Assembly: GCA_949747935.1 (NCBI GenBank)
Contig: CATKHE010000283.1
Span: 1 to 7,466, forward strand
Length of the DNA stretch: 7,466 nucleotides
Source of the DNA: an uncultured Eubacteriales bacterium
GTDB taxonomy: Bacteria; Bacillota_A; Clostridia; Oscillospirales; Oscillospiraceae
Direction: 5' to 3'
The position numbers and the translations under genes are program-made. Shown here piece by piece: positions 1 through 6,069 of the stretch (the stretch's first letter is position 1; every line of letters begins with the position of its first letter). A model generated the notes under the pieces. It was not told the origin of the DNA. It did not search any database and saw nothing but the letters and a program-made list of their open reading frames with translations.

Positions 1-1
1 A

Positions 2-1039
2 TACTGGCTCAAAAAGATGGGCTATCCCCGGCTGATCATCGCCGGCTTCCTCCTCTTTTTGTTCATCATGGCCCCCATCACGGGGTCCGACCTGTCCACT
101 CAGATCACCAACGTCATCAACCGCTTCAGCTGGAACGCCGTGCTGGTGCTGGCCATGGTGCCCATGATCCACTCGGGCTGCGGACTGAACTTCGGCATCC
201 CCTTGGGAGTCCTGGCGGGTCTGCTGGGGGGTACGCTGGCCATTGAGATGGGCTTCACCGGGCCTATGAGCTTCCTGATGGCCATTGTGGTGTCCACCCC
301 CTTCGCCATCCTCTTCGGCGGCGGCTACGGCGCCCTGCTGAACCGGATCAAGGGCGGCGAGATGATGGTGGCTACCTATGTGGGCTTCTCCGCGGTGTCC
401 TTTATGTGCATCATGTGGCTGATGATCCCCTACAAGAACCCCTCCATCGTGATGGCCTATACCGGCGTGGGCCTGCGCAACGTGTTCGCGCTGGATAAAT
501 TCTACGCCAATGTGCTGTCTGATTTCCTGAAGCTCGACCTCAACCCCATCGGGATCAATCTGGTCATTCCCACGGGCTCTTTGCTCTTCATCGTTCTGCT
601 GGCCGTTGGCATTTGGGCCTTCCTCCACACCAAGACGGGCACCGCCATGACGGCGGTGGGCTCCAACCCGGCTTTTGCCCGGGCCTCCGGCATCAATGTG
701 GACCGGATCCGGATGCTGTCGGTGATTTTGTCCACCTGGCTGGGCGCTGTGGGCGTTCTGGTCTATCAGCAGGGCTTCGGCTTTGCCCAGCTCTACACGG
801 CCCCCTATAACCTGACGATGCCGGCGGTGGCGGCCATCCTCATCGGCGGCGCGTCGGTGAACAAGGCATCTATCGGCAATGTGATCATCGGGACCATCCT
901 GTTTCAGGGCCTGGTGACCATGACGCCCACCGTGATCACCGCGCTGATCCACACGGACGTGAGCGAGGTCATCCGTATCATCGTCTCCAACGGCATGGTG
1001 GTCTATGCCCTGACAAGAAAGACGGAGGGAGCGAAATGA
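2..1039 (+). CDS. ABC transporter permease (BPD_transp_2 / RbsC-like), 5'-partial
   Basis: Inner-membrane subunit of an ABC importer of the simple-sugar/nucleoside class. The reading frame is open to the left edge (upstream codons read YWLKK) and the ATG at 17 has no ribosome binding site before it, so the true start is probably outside the window. Numbering from that ATG, about 9-10 hydrophobic segments are visible (roughly 6-22, 40-55, 62-78, 84-104, 117-137, 183-204, 233-251, 267-283, 287-303, 318-333). Family signatures are GCGLNFG at 54-60, a GGEMM loop near 113-117, AVGSNPAFARASGINVDR at 213-230 (cytoplasmic loop that contacts the ATPase in this family), and IGGASVNKASIGN at 276-288. 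The gene ends in a 4-nt ATGA overlap with a paralogous permease, the usual heteromeric arrangement. Substrate cannot be assigned; ribose-, galactofuranose- or nucleoside-type are all possible. The family call is secure. Confidence 0.9.
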   Translation, partial: YWLKKMGYPRLIIAGFLLFLFIMAPITGSDLSTQITNVINRFSWNAVLVLAMVPMIHSGCGLNFGIPLGVLAGLLGGTLAIEMGFTGPMSFLMAIVVSTPFAILFGGGYGALLNRIKGGEMMVATYVGFSAVSFMCIMWLMIPYKNPSIVMAYTGVGLRNVFALDKFYANVLSDFLKLDLNPIGINLVIPTGSLLFIVLLAVGIWAFLHTKTGTAMTAVGSNPAFARASGINVDRIRMLSVILSTWLGAVGVLVYQQGFGFAQLYTAPYNLTMPAVAAILIGGASVNKASIGNVIIGTILFQGLVTMTPTVITALIHTDVSEVIRIIVSNGMVVYALTRKTEGAK

Positions 1040-2160
1040 AGACGAAAAAGGATTTGTGGAGCCGGATCGCTAACTTTCTCCAAAACAATCTGGTCCCCAT
1101 TATGTTTATCATCATCTGCATCATCTGCTACCCCCTGTCCGGCTTTTCCCCCAGCTATCTGCTGAACGAGATCGTCACCCGTATGGGCCGAAACATCTTC
1201 CTGATCCTCAGTCTGCTGATCCCCATTATGGCGGGTATGGGCCTGAACTTCGGCATGACCCTGGGGGCTATGGCGGGACAGATCGCCCTGATTTTTGTCA
1301 CCGACTGGCAGATCTGGGGCATTCCCGGCGTGGTGCTGGCCATGCTCCTGTCGATCCCCCTGTCTGCCCTCCTGGGCCTGATGTGCGGCAAGCTGATGAA
1401 TATGGCCAAGGGCCGTGAGATGATCCTGGGCTATATGATGAACCACTTCGTCACCGGCCTGTATCAGCTGGTGGTCCTCTTCCTGATGGGTTCTATCATC
1501 CCTATCATACACGCCTCCGTCCGCCTGCCCAGAGGCTTCGGCATCCGTACCACCGTAAATCTGACCAGTATGCGGCAGTGCCTGGACAATCAGTGGGCCA
1601 TCCGTATCCAGGGCGTGAAGATTCCCGTGCTGACCTTCCTCATCATCGGCGTGCTGTGCCTGTTTATCATCTGGTTCCGGCGCACCAAGCTGGGGCAGGA
1701 TATGCGGGCGGTGGGACAGGACATGGATGTGGCCCGGGCCGCCGGTATCAATGTGGACCGGACCCGCATCATCTCCATCATTATCTCCACCGTTCTCGCC
1801 GGCTTCGGACAGATTATCTACCTTCAGAACATCGGCAACTTCCCCACCTGCACCGCCCACTCCCAGATCGGCATGTTCTGCATCGCCGCCCTGCTGGTGG
1901 GAGGGGCCAGCGTGGAGAGGGCCTCCATCGGCAACGTGTTCCTGGGCGTGATCTTGTTCCACACCATGTTCATCGTGGCCCCCAAGGCGGGCGGCGCCAT
2001 CGCCGGCAACGCCATGATCGGCGAGTACTTCCGGGTGTTCGTATCCTACGGCGTGATCACCCTGGCGCTGATTATGTATGAGATCAAGAAGCGCCGGGCC
2101 AGGAGCCAGGGAGGACAGCTGCTGGCCCAGGCTCAGAAGGAAGGGGGTGTTCAGGCGTGA
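1036..2160 (+). CDS. ABC transporter permease, second subunit (BPD_transp_2)
   Basis: Second membrane subunit of the same ABC importer, 374 residues. The ATG overlaps the stop of the upstream permease (ATGA), and GGAGGG at 1024-1029 gives a well-placed ribosome binding site, so the start is firm. It aligns by eye with the first permease: GMGLNFGMTLGAMAG (67-81) against GCGLNFGIPLGVLAG, a GREMI loop (126-130), AVGQDMDVARAAGINVDR (225-242), and VGGASVERASIGN (288-300). It has an N-terminal hydrophobic segment at about 19-35 and several more membrane helices. The C-terminus (350-374) is hydrophilic and basic at first (KKRRARSQ), presumably cytoplasmic. The shared motifs imply an ancient duplication, with the two subunits now forming a heterodimer (inference). 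It overlaps the next gene by 4 nt (GTGA), so expression is probably coupled. Substrate unknown. Confidence 0.92.
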   Translation: MKTKKDLWSRIANFLQNNLVPIMFIIICIICYPLSGFSPSYLLNEIVTRMGRNIFLILSLLIPIMAGMGLNFGMTLGAMAGQIALIFVTDWQIWGIPGVVLAMLLSIPLSALLGLMCGKLMNMAKGREMILGYMMNHFVTGLYQLVVLFLMGSIIPIIHASVRLPRGFGIRTTVNLTSMRQCLDNQWAIRIQGVKIPVLTFLIIGVLCLFIIWFRRTKLGQDMRAVGQDMDVARAAGINVDRTRIISIIISTVLAGFGQIIYLQNIGNFPTCTAHSQIGMFCIAALLVGGASVERASIGNVFLGVILFHTMFIVAPKAGGAIAGNAMIGEYFRVFVSYGVITLALIMYEIKKRRARSQGGQLLAQAQKEGGVQA

Positions 2161-2654
2161 AGGGAAAGACACTTTTGATCCGTCTGGCCGCCGTGGCCCT
2201 GTGTATCGCCCTGGGCGCTGTGATGATGGTCATCGGCCGGGGCCACACCATCTATCTGGACAACAAGACCCTGGAGGACTATCAGGGTCAGGAGTACAAG
2301 GCCTTTGAGCGGGTCAACATCACCGTGGATGGTGAGGATGAGGTCATCAAGCTGAAAAAGCGGGAGCGCGATATGGCCACCTGTATGGGCCAGAGCTTCC
2401 ACATGACCCTGGAAATCATCGAGAAGAAGGGTGACGAGCCCCGGGTGGAGGAGATCGACCTGGAGCTGCCCTACAATATGGACGGCATCATTGTCAATCT
2501 GCCCGCCCTGCTGGCCGGTCTGCCCGAGGAGGCCTGGATGACGGAGTTCATCCCCGCCCCTGAGCCCGAGGACTCCAGCGAGGAGGAGCCCGACATCGGC
2601 GACGAGTTCGACATCGGCGGCGACTTTGGACTAGAGGGCGACACGATCGCCTGA
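2157..2654 (+). CDS. Small membrane-anchored protein with acidic tail in ABC operon (DUF6672-like?)
   Basis: 165-residue protein of unknown function. It starts at GTG 2157 inside the stop of permease 2 (GTGA overlap), with AAGGAAGG at 2137-2144 as a plausible ribosome binding site. The N-terminus is MKGKTLLIRL followed by one hydrophobic segment (about 7-27), either a signal anchor or an uncleaved signal; no lipobox is seen. Residues 30-128 look like a compact beta-rich soluble domain with alternating charged and hydrophobic residues. Residues 130-165 are strikingly acidic (PEPEDSSEEEPDIGDEFDIG), with a short imperfect DIGDEF/DIGGDF repeat. Its place as last gene of a permease operon suggests an accessory or extracytoplasmic subunit of the transporter (inference). 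From memory, small proteins classed as DUF6672 occur after permeases of this type in Clostridia; that match is tentative and needs a profile search. No catalytic motif is seen. Confidence 0.8.
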   Translation: MKGKTLLIRLAAVALCIALGAVMMVIGRGHTIYLDNKTLEDYQGQEYKAFERVNITVDGEDEVIKLKKRERDMATCMGQSFHMTLEIIEKKGDEPRVEEIDLELPYNMDGIIVNLPALLAGLPEEAWMTEFIPAPEPEDSSEEEPDIGDEFDIGGDFGLEGDTIA

Positions 2655-2673
2655 ATCGAAATAAGCGGAAATG

Positions 2674-2704
2674 CCCGCCCCGCCTAAGGCGGGGCGGGTT
2701 TCCA
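2674..2704 (+). terminator. GC-rich hairpin after ABC operon, probable intrinsic terminator
   Basis: Perfect 11-bp stem: CCCGCCCCGCC (2674-2684), loop TAA, GGCGGGGCGGG (2688-2698). It starts 19 nt after the stop of the acidic-tail protein. The T-tract is short (TTT, then CCATCTT), so termination may be incomplete. It lies only 11 nt before the pepD ribosome binding site, so it could also sit in a pepD leader transcript. Confidence 0.7.
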
Positions 2705-2709
2705 TCTTG

Positions 2710-2716
2710 AAGGAGG
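2710..2716 (+). promoter_or_regulatory. Ribosome binding site of pepD
   Basis: AAGGAGG, 7 nt before ATG 2724. This near-consensus Shine-Dalgarno fixes the start of the dipeptidase. Confidence 0.9.
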
Positions 2717-2723
2717 AAGCTAT

Positions 2724-4175
2724 ATGGCAGTATTATCCGGACTGGAGCCCAAGGCGGTATTTGAGTATTTTGAAAAGCTGTGCGCCGTCCCCCACGGGAG
2801 TCACAACACCAAGCAGATCAGCGACCTGTGCGTCTCCTTTGCCCGGGAGCTGGGCCTGAAATGCCGGCAGGACGAGGTCAACAACGTGGTCATCTGGAAG
2901 GGGGCCTCCCCCGGCTATGAGGGGGCGGAGACTGTGATTCTCCAGGGCCACATCGACATGGTGTGCGTCAAAACCGAGGACAGCCCCAAGGACATGGCCA
3001 AGGAGGGACTGGATCTGCTCACCGACGGGGCGTGGGTCTGGGCGGACAGAACCTCTCTGGGCGGGGACAACGGCATCGCCGTGGCTATGATCCTGGCCAT
3101 CCTAGCCGACGATACCCTGTCCCATCCTCCCTTGGAAGCGGTGTTCACCGTAGACGAGGAGGTGGGCATGGACGGGGCATTCGCCCTGGACTGCTCCGAT
3201 CTGAAGGGGAAGAAGCTGGTCAACCTGGACTCAGAGGAGGAGGGGGTCTTTACCGTCTCCTGCGCCGGCGGCGCAAGGATGGACTGCTTCCTGCCCGGGG
3301 CGAATGAGCCGCTGAGTGAAGGCACAGCCTATGCAGTCACACTGGACGGCCTTCTGGGGGGGCATTCCGGCGCCGATATCCATCGGGGGAGGGCGTCGGC
3401 AAATCAGGTGATGGTTCGGGTACTGTACAGCGCCATGGAGCGCTGCTCTGGCCTACGGCTGTGCAGCATTCGGGGCGGCAAATTTGATAACGTGATCTGC
3501 TCCAAAAATGAGGCCCTGGTCTCAGTGCCTGCGGAGCAGGCGGAGGACTTCGAGACTTTTGTCCGGGAATTTGACGTCATCCTGAAGAATGAATACGCCG
3601 GCTGCGACGACGGTATTTCCCTGACCTGTCGGCGGGGCGCTCTCATGGACGGCGGTATGACCAGAGAGGCGACGGAACGCGTTTTGCGCACTATGCTGGT
3701 CCTTCCCCAAGGGGTCCAGGCTATGAACGTGGACTTCCCCGGCCTGGTGCAGACCTCTCTGAATCTGGGCATTATGGAGATGAAAGCGGACGGCGTCCAT
3801 TTCAGCATCTCGGTCCGGTCCTGCATTGCCTCCCAGAAGGCCATGATGATTCAACGACTGAGGGCTATCCTAGGGCTGGGCGGCGGAACGGCGTCTGAAC
3901 GGAGCAGCTACCCCGGCTGGCAGTATGCCCGGCAGTCCGCCTTGCGGGAGGATGTACTGGCCGCCTGGCAGGTGGTGAGCGGCAAGGAGGGAAAAATCGA
4001 GGCCACCCACGGCGGGCTGGAGTGCGGCCTGTTTATCGAGAAGATCCCTGGTCTGGACGCGGTGTCCTTTGGCCCGGAGCTCCACGATGTCCACTCCGCC
4101 GCAGAGAAGCTGAGCGTACCCTCAACCAAACTGGTTTATGAGGCGGCCTGCGAGCTGCTCAGACGAAGCAGATAG
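2724..4175 (+). CDS. pepD: Xaa-His dipeptidase / aminoacyl-histidine dipeptidase (M20 family)
   Basis: Cytosolic di-zinc peptidase that hydrolyses Xaa-His dipeptides such as carnosine and other short peptides; 483 residues, the usual length for PepD. The start follows AAGGAGG. M20 metal-site residues are all visible: H76 and D78 in LQGHIDMV, bridging D115 in SLGGDNG, catalytic E145 and metal ligand E146 in TVDEEVGMDGA, D169 in LVNLDSEEEG, and the C-terminal histidine H457 in LHDVHSAAEKLSVP. The middle part (about 205-395), including LLGGHSGADIHRGRAS, is the lid/dimerisation domain, with the conserved GGHSG and N-rich histidine region. No residue loss or frameshift is seen, so it should be active. 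It is the first gene of a cluster with a zincin 4 nt downstream and then GluQ-RS. No promoter is evident in the 69-nt gap upstream, part of which is a hairpin. Family assignment is very secure; the precise peptide specificity is not. Confidence 0.95.
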   Translation: MAVLSGLEPKAVFEYFEKLCAVPHGSHNTKQISDLCVSFARELGLKCRQDEVNNVVIWKGASPGYEGAETVILQGHIDMVCVKTEDSPKDMAKEGLDLLTDGAWVWADRTSLGGDNGIAVAMILAILADDTLSHPPLEAVFTVDEEVGMDGAFALDCSDLKGKKLVNLDSEEEGVFTVSCAGGARMDCFLPGANEPLSEGTAYAVTLDGLLGGHSGADIHRGRASANQVMVRVLYSAMERCSGLRLCSIRGGKFDNVICSKNEALVSVPAEQAEDFETFVREFDVILKNEYAGCDDGISLTCRRGALMDGGMTREATERVLRTMLVLPQGVQAMNVDFPGLVQTSLNLGIMEMKADGVHFSISVRSCIASQKAMMIQRLRAILGLGGGTASERSSYPGWQYARQSALREDVLAAWQVVSGKEGKIEATHGGLECGLFIEKIPGLDAVSFGPELHDVHSAAEKLSVPSTKLVYEAACELLRRSR

Positions 4176-4179
4176 CGCT

Positions 4180-4557
4180 ATGGTGCCCAGCTATGAACAG
4201 ATGGGGGACTGGCTGGAGGAAATTGTCCAGGAATTCCCGGAGTCCTTTTTTGAGGACCTGGGCGGCGGGATCCAGCTGGAAGAAAGGGCCCTCCAAGACC
4301 CGGATTTTCCACCGGGAGAGATGTATGTGATGGGGGAATATGTCCACGACCTGCTGGGAAGATATATCCTGCTGTACTACGGCTCCTTTGCCGCCCTGCT
4401 GCCCGATGAAGACGAGGAAGGCTGGAAGGACGAGATTTTTGCCACTGTAGCCCATGAATTTACCCATCATCTGGAGGAGACCGCCGGTCTCCACTCCTTG
4501 GATGACAAGGATATGGAATTTCTGCGGGAGGCGCTGGCAGAGTATGAGGAAGGGTAA
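4180..4557 (+). CDS. Small zincin-like metallopeptidase (PF06262 / COG3824 type)
   Basis: 125-residue protein with a zinc-protease HExxH motif, HEFTHH at 92-97, inside the helix TVAHEFTHHLEE; E93 would be the catalytic base and H92/H96 zinc ligands. Other family-like features are an N-terminal EQMGDWLEEIVQEFPESFFEDLGGG helix-turn region (residues 6-30), a GRYILLYYGSF strand (60-70), and an acid-rich stretch after the motif (LDDKDMEF, 108-115) that may supply the third ligand. No signal peptide or membrane segment is seen, so it is probably cytosolic. The frame is open back to an ATG at 4138 inside pepD, but the ATG at 4180, 4 nt after the pepD stop, is preferred because the protein then begins as family members do. 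The ribosome binding site is weak (AGACGAAG), suggesting translational coupling to pepD. Its 3' end overlaps gluQ by 14 nt. The biological substrate of this family is unknown. Confidence 0.88.
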   Translation: MVPSYEQMGDWLEEIVQEFPESFFEDLGGGIQLEERALQDPDFPPGEMYVMGEYVHDLLGRYILLYYGSFAALLPDEDEEGWKDEIFATVAHEFTHHLEETAGLHSLDDKDMEFLREALAEYEEG

Positions 4558-5458
4558 GACGACAGGGAGATTTGCCCCCAGCCCCAGCGGGCGGATGCAT
4601 ATAGGAAATCTGTGGTCCTGTCTGCTGGCCTGGCTGGCCGCCCGGAGCGAGGGGGGAGGGATGACCCTGCGGCTGGAGGACCTGGACCCGGACCGATGCC
4701 GCCCGGAACACTGCGCTCAAGTGATGAGGGATCTGGAGTGGTTCGGACTGGACTGGGACGGCGCACCAGTGTATCAGAGCCAGAGGACTGAGATTTACGC
4801 TGAGGCCTTCCGGCGGCTGGAACAGCAGGGCCTGATCTACCCCTGCTTCTGTACCCGGGCGGAGCGGCTGGCCGCTTCCGCCCCTCACCGGTCTGACGGA
4901 GCTGCCGTCTACAACGGCCGATGCGGACGGCTGACAGAGGGAGAACGGAGGGTACTGGCTGAAATCCGCCGTCCCGCATGGCGGGTGCGGGTGTCAGAGA
5001 CAGAGGTCTCCTTCACTGATCTCCTCCAGGGGGAATATCGGGAGAAGCTGACGCGGGACTGCGGCGACTTTATTCTCCGCCGGTCCGACGGTGTGTACGC
5101 CTATCAGTTGGCCGTGGTGGTGGACGACGCCATGATGGGTGTGAATCAGGTAGTCCGGGGAGGCGATTTGCTCTCCTCCACCCCACGTCAGCTGTGGCTC
5201 CAGGAGCGGTTAGAGCTGCCTCGCCCGGAATATGGACATCTGCCCCTTCTGCTGGCCCCTGATGGCCGCCGTCTGGCCAAGCGGGACCGGGACCAGGAGC
5301 TGGGACAGTTACGGGAACAATATGCGGCCCCTGAGCTTGTGGGACGTCTGGCCTTTGCCGCGTGCCTTATTGACCGACCCGATCCCATCACTCCCCGGGA
5401 GCTGCTTCCCCTCTTTTCCTGGGAAAAGCTGCCCCGGAAGGATCTGGTGTGGATGTAA
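4544..5458 (+). CDS. gluQ: Glutamyl-Q tRNA(Asp) synthetase (GluQ-RS)
   Basis: Truncated glutamyl-tRNA synthetase paralogue that activates glutamate and attaches it to the queuosine base at position 34 of tRNA(Asp). 304 residues, consistent with about 300 for GluQ-RS; it has only the catalytic core and no anticodon-binding domain. Visible motifs are GRFAPSPSGRMHIGN (8-22, class I HIGH-type site), TLRLEDLDPDR (41-51), and a zinc site C101-x-C103...Y123-x3-C127 matching the CxC...YxxxC pattern of E. coli YadB. Others are YQLAVVVDDAMMGVNQVVRGGDLL (about 190-212) and RLAKR at 243-247 in place of KMSKS. The start is set at ATG 4544, which places the FAPSPSG motif right at the N-terminus. The frame extends back to 4454, but that N-terminal part lies within the zincin coding region and is unrelated. 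GGGAGG at 4526-4531 is a plausible ribosome binding site. It overlaps the zincin by 14 nt. No queuosine synthesis genes are nearby. Confidence 0.93.
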   Translation: MRKGKTTGRFAPSPSGRMHIGNLWSCLLAWLAARSEGGGMTLRLEDLDPDRCRPEHCAQVMRDLEWFGLDWDGAPVYQSQRTEIYAEAFRRLEQQGLIYPCFCTRAERLAASAPHRSDGAAVYNGRCGRLTEGERRVLAEIRRPAWRVRVSETEVSFTDLLQGEYREKLTRDCGDFILRRSDGVYAYQLAVVVDDAMMGVNQVVRGGDLLSSTPRQLWLQERLELPRPEYGHLPLLLAPDGRRLAKRDRDQELGQLREQYAAPELVGRLAFAACLIDRPDPITPRELLPLFSWEKLPRKDLVWM

Positions 5459-5490
5459 AGAAAGCGGGCGGAATTGGGGGCTTTGGCTGG

Positions 5491-5519
5491 TGGAATGTCC
5501 CTGTGGGTTCTGGTATAAT
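5491..5519 (+). promoter_or_regulatory. Extended -10 promoter for XRE regulator
   Basis: TATAAT at 5514-5519 is a perfect -10 box, preceded by TGG to give an extended TGnTATAAT element. A weak -35 (TGGAAT, 5491-5496, 3 of 6 to consensus) sits at 17-bp spacing. Predicted transcription would begin near 5526, leaving a leader of about 23 nt that contains the ribosome binding site. It lies in the 90-nt gap after gluQ, in which no clear terminator is seen. Confidence 0.75.
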
Positions 5520-5534
5520 GGCCTCATTATTTGA

Positions 5535-5541
5535 GAGGAGG
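5535..5541 (+). promoter_or_regulatory. Ribosome binding site of XRE regulator
   Basis: GAGGAGG, 7 nt before ATG 5549. This decides the start in favour of 5549 over an in-frame TTG at 5531, which lies upstream of the Shine-Dalgarno itself. Confidence 0.88.
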
Positions 5542-5548
5542 CAATTTA

Positions 5549-5998
5549 ATGAGCTTAGGAAACAGTCTGTTTACCGCACGGAAGAAGAGCGGTCTGTCCC
5601 AGGAGGAGGTGGCGGAGCAGATGGGAGTCAGCCGGCAGACAATCTCCAAATGGGAAACAGACGATACCCTGCCCGATATCCGCCAATCCAAGCGGCTGGC
5701 TGTTCTGTACCGCCTGTCCCTAGATGAACTGATTGACTTCGACGTGGGTGTAAAGGAGATTGAGGAGGTCATCGAGCGGACCAGTGAAGAGACGCAGAAA
5801 AAGATTGACTGGACGAAGATGTGGGCTAAAAAGTACCCGGTGTTGGCCGAATACCCTCGGCAGGTCCGATTGGAGGAGTATACAGTCTCTCTCCGGGAGA
5901 TGCTGGACCAGCTGAAGCGGGACTATGGCTACCATGAACAGGACGCCTTTCTGGTGCTGAAGGACATTCTGGCCCGGGAGTGGAGCAGGAAGAAGTGA
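5549..5998 (+). CDS. XRE/Cro-type helix-turn-helix transcriptional regulator
   Basis: 149-residue DNA-binding protein. The N-terminal HTH_3 domain spans about residues 4-62: helix LFTARKKSGLSQ, then QEEVAEQMGVSRQTISKWETDDTLPD (18-43), with the recognition helix around SRQTISKWE (28-36), and LAVLYRLSLDELIDFD (50-65). Residues 66-149 are a charged, mainly helical extension (EIEEVIERTSEETQKKIDW, WAKKYPVLAEYP, REMLDQLKRDYGYHEQDAF) that I do not recognise; it may mediate dimerisation or sensing. No membrane segment is seen. It has its own promoter and a strong ribosome binding site, and faces the dehydrogenase tail to tail. Many such regulators act on their own promoter, but no clear operator repeat is visible next to the -10 box. 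The target genes are unknown. DNA-binding class is secure; role is not. Confidence 0.9.
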   Translation: MSLGNSLFTARKKSGLSQEEVAEQMGVSRQTISKWETDDTLPDIRQSKRLAVLYRLSLDELIDFDVGVKEIEEVIERTSEETQKKIDWTKMWAKKYPVLAEYPRQVRLEEYTVSLREMLDQLKRDYGYHEQDAFLVLKDILAREWSRKK

Positions 5999-6034
5999 GC
6001 GGATTTTTCCGAAGGCCGGAGATATAGAAGAAAA

Positions 6035-6065
6035 GCCGCCGTCCGGACCCGGTCCGGACGGCGGC
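6035..6065 (-). terminator. Strong intrinsic terminator of the dehydrogenase gene (possibly bidirectional)
   Basis: Perfect inverted repeat with arms GCCGCCGTCCGGACC (6035-6049) and GGTCCGGACGGCGGC (6051-6065) around a single base; a realistic fold is a 14-bp stem with loop CCG. It begins 4 nt after the dehydrogenase stop codon on the minus strand and is followed there by TTTTCTTCT, a good U-tract. On the plus strand it lies 36 nt after the XRE stop but is followed only by GCTGTTATA, so it is weaker for that gene. Confidence 0.85.
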
Positions 6066-6069
6066 GCTG

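Noticed and set aside
1003..2172. 389-residue open frame on the minus strand opposite permease 2
   Set aside because: It is full of H, Q, G and D runs, has no recognisable domain, and mirrors a strongly supported membrane protein. Open antisense frames are expected from GC-rich third positions.
2963..3307. Alternative-frame open frames inside pepD on both strands
   Set aside because: They are rich in G, R and Q, lack ribosome binding sites, and overlap conserved metal-site codons of pepD.
4138..4179. Upstream ATG for the zincin, inside pepD
   Set aside because: The extra 14 residues do not resemble the family N-terminus; the ATG at 4180 just after the pepD stop gives the expected beginning.
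4454..4543. Upstream ATG extending GluQ-RS by 30 residues
   Set aside because: This part is translated from the zincin gene in another frame. Class I synthetases of this type begin shortly before the FAPSPSG motif, which fits ATG 4544.
5459..5490. Terminator after gluQ
   Set aside because: I looked for a stem with a T-run before the XRE promoter and found none that I can support.
6000..6011. CGGA-TTTT-TCCG mini hairpin after the XRE stop
   Set aside because: The stem is only four base pairs; the large repeat downstream is the credible terminator.
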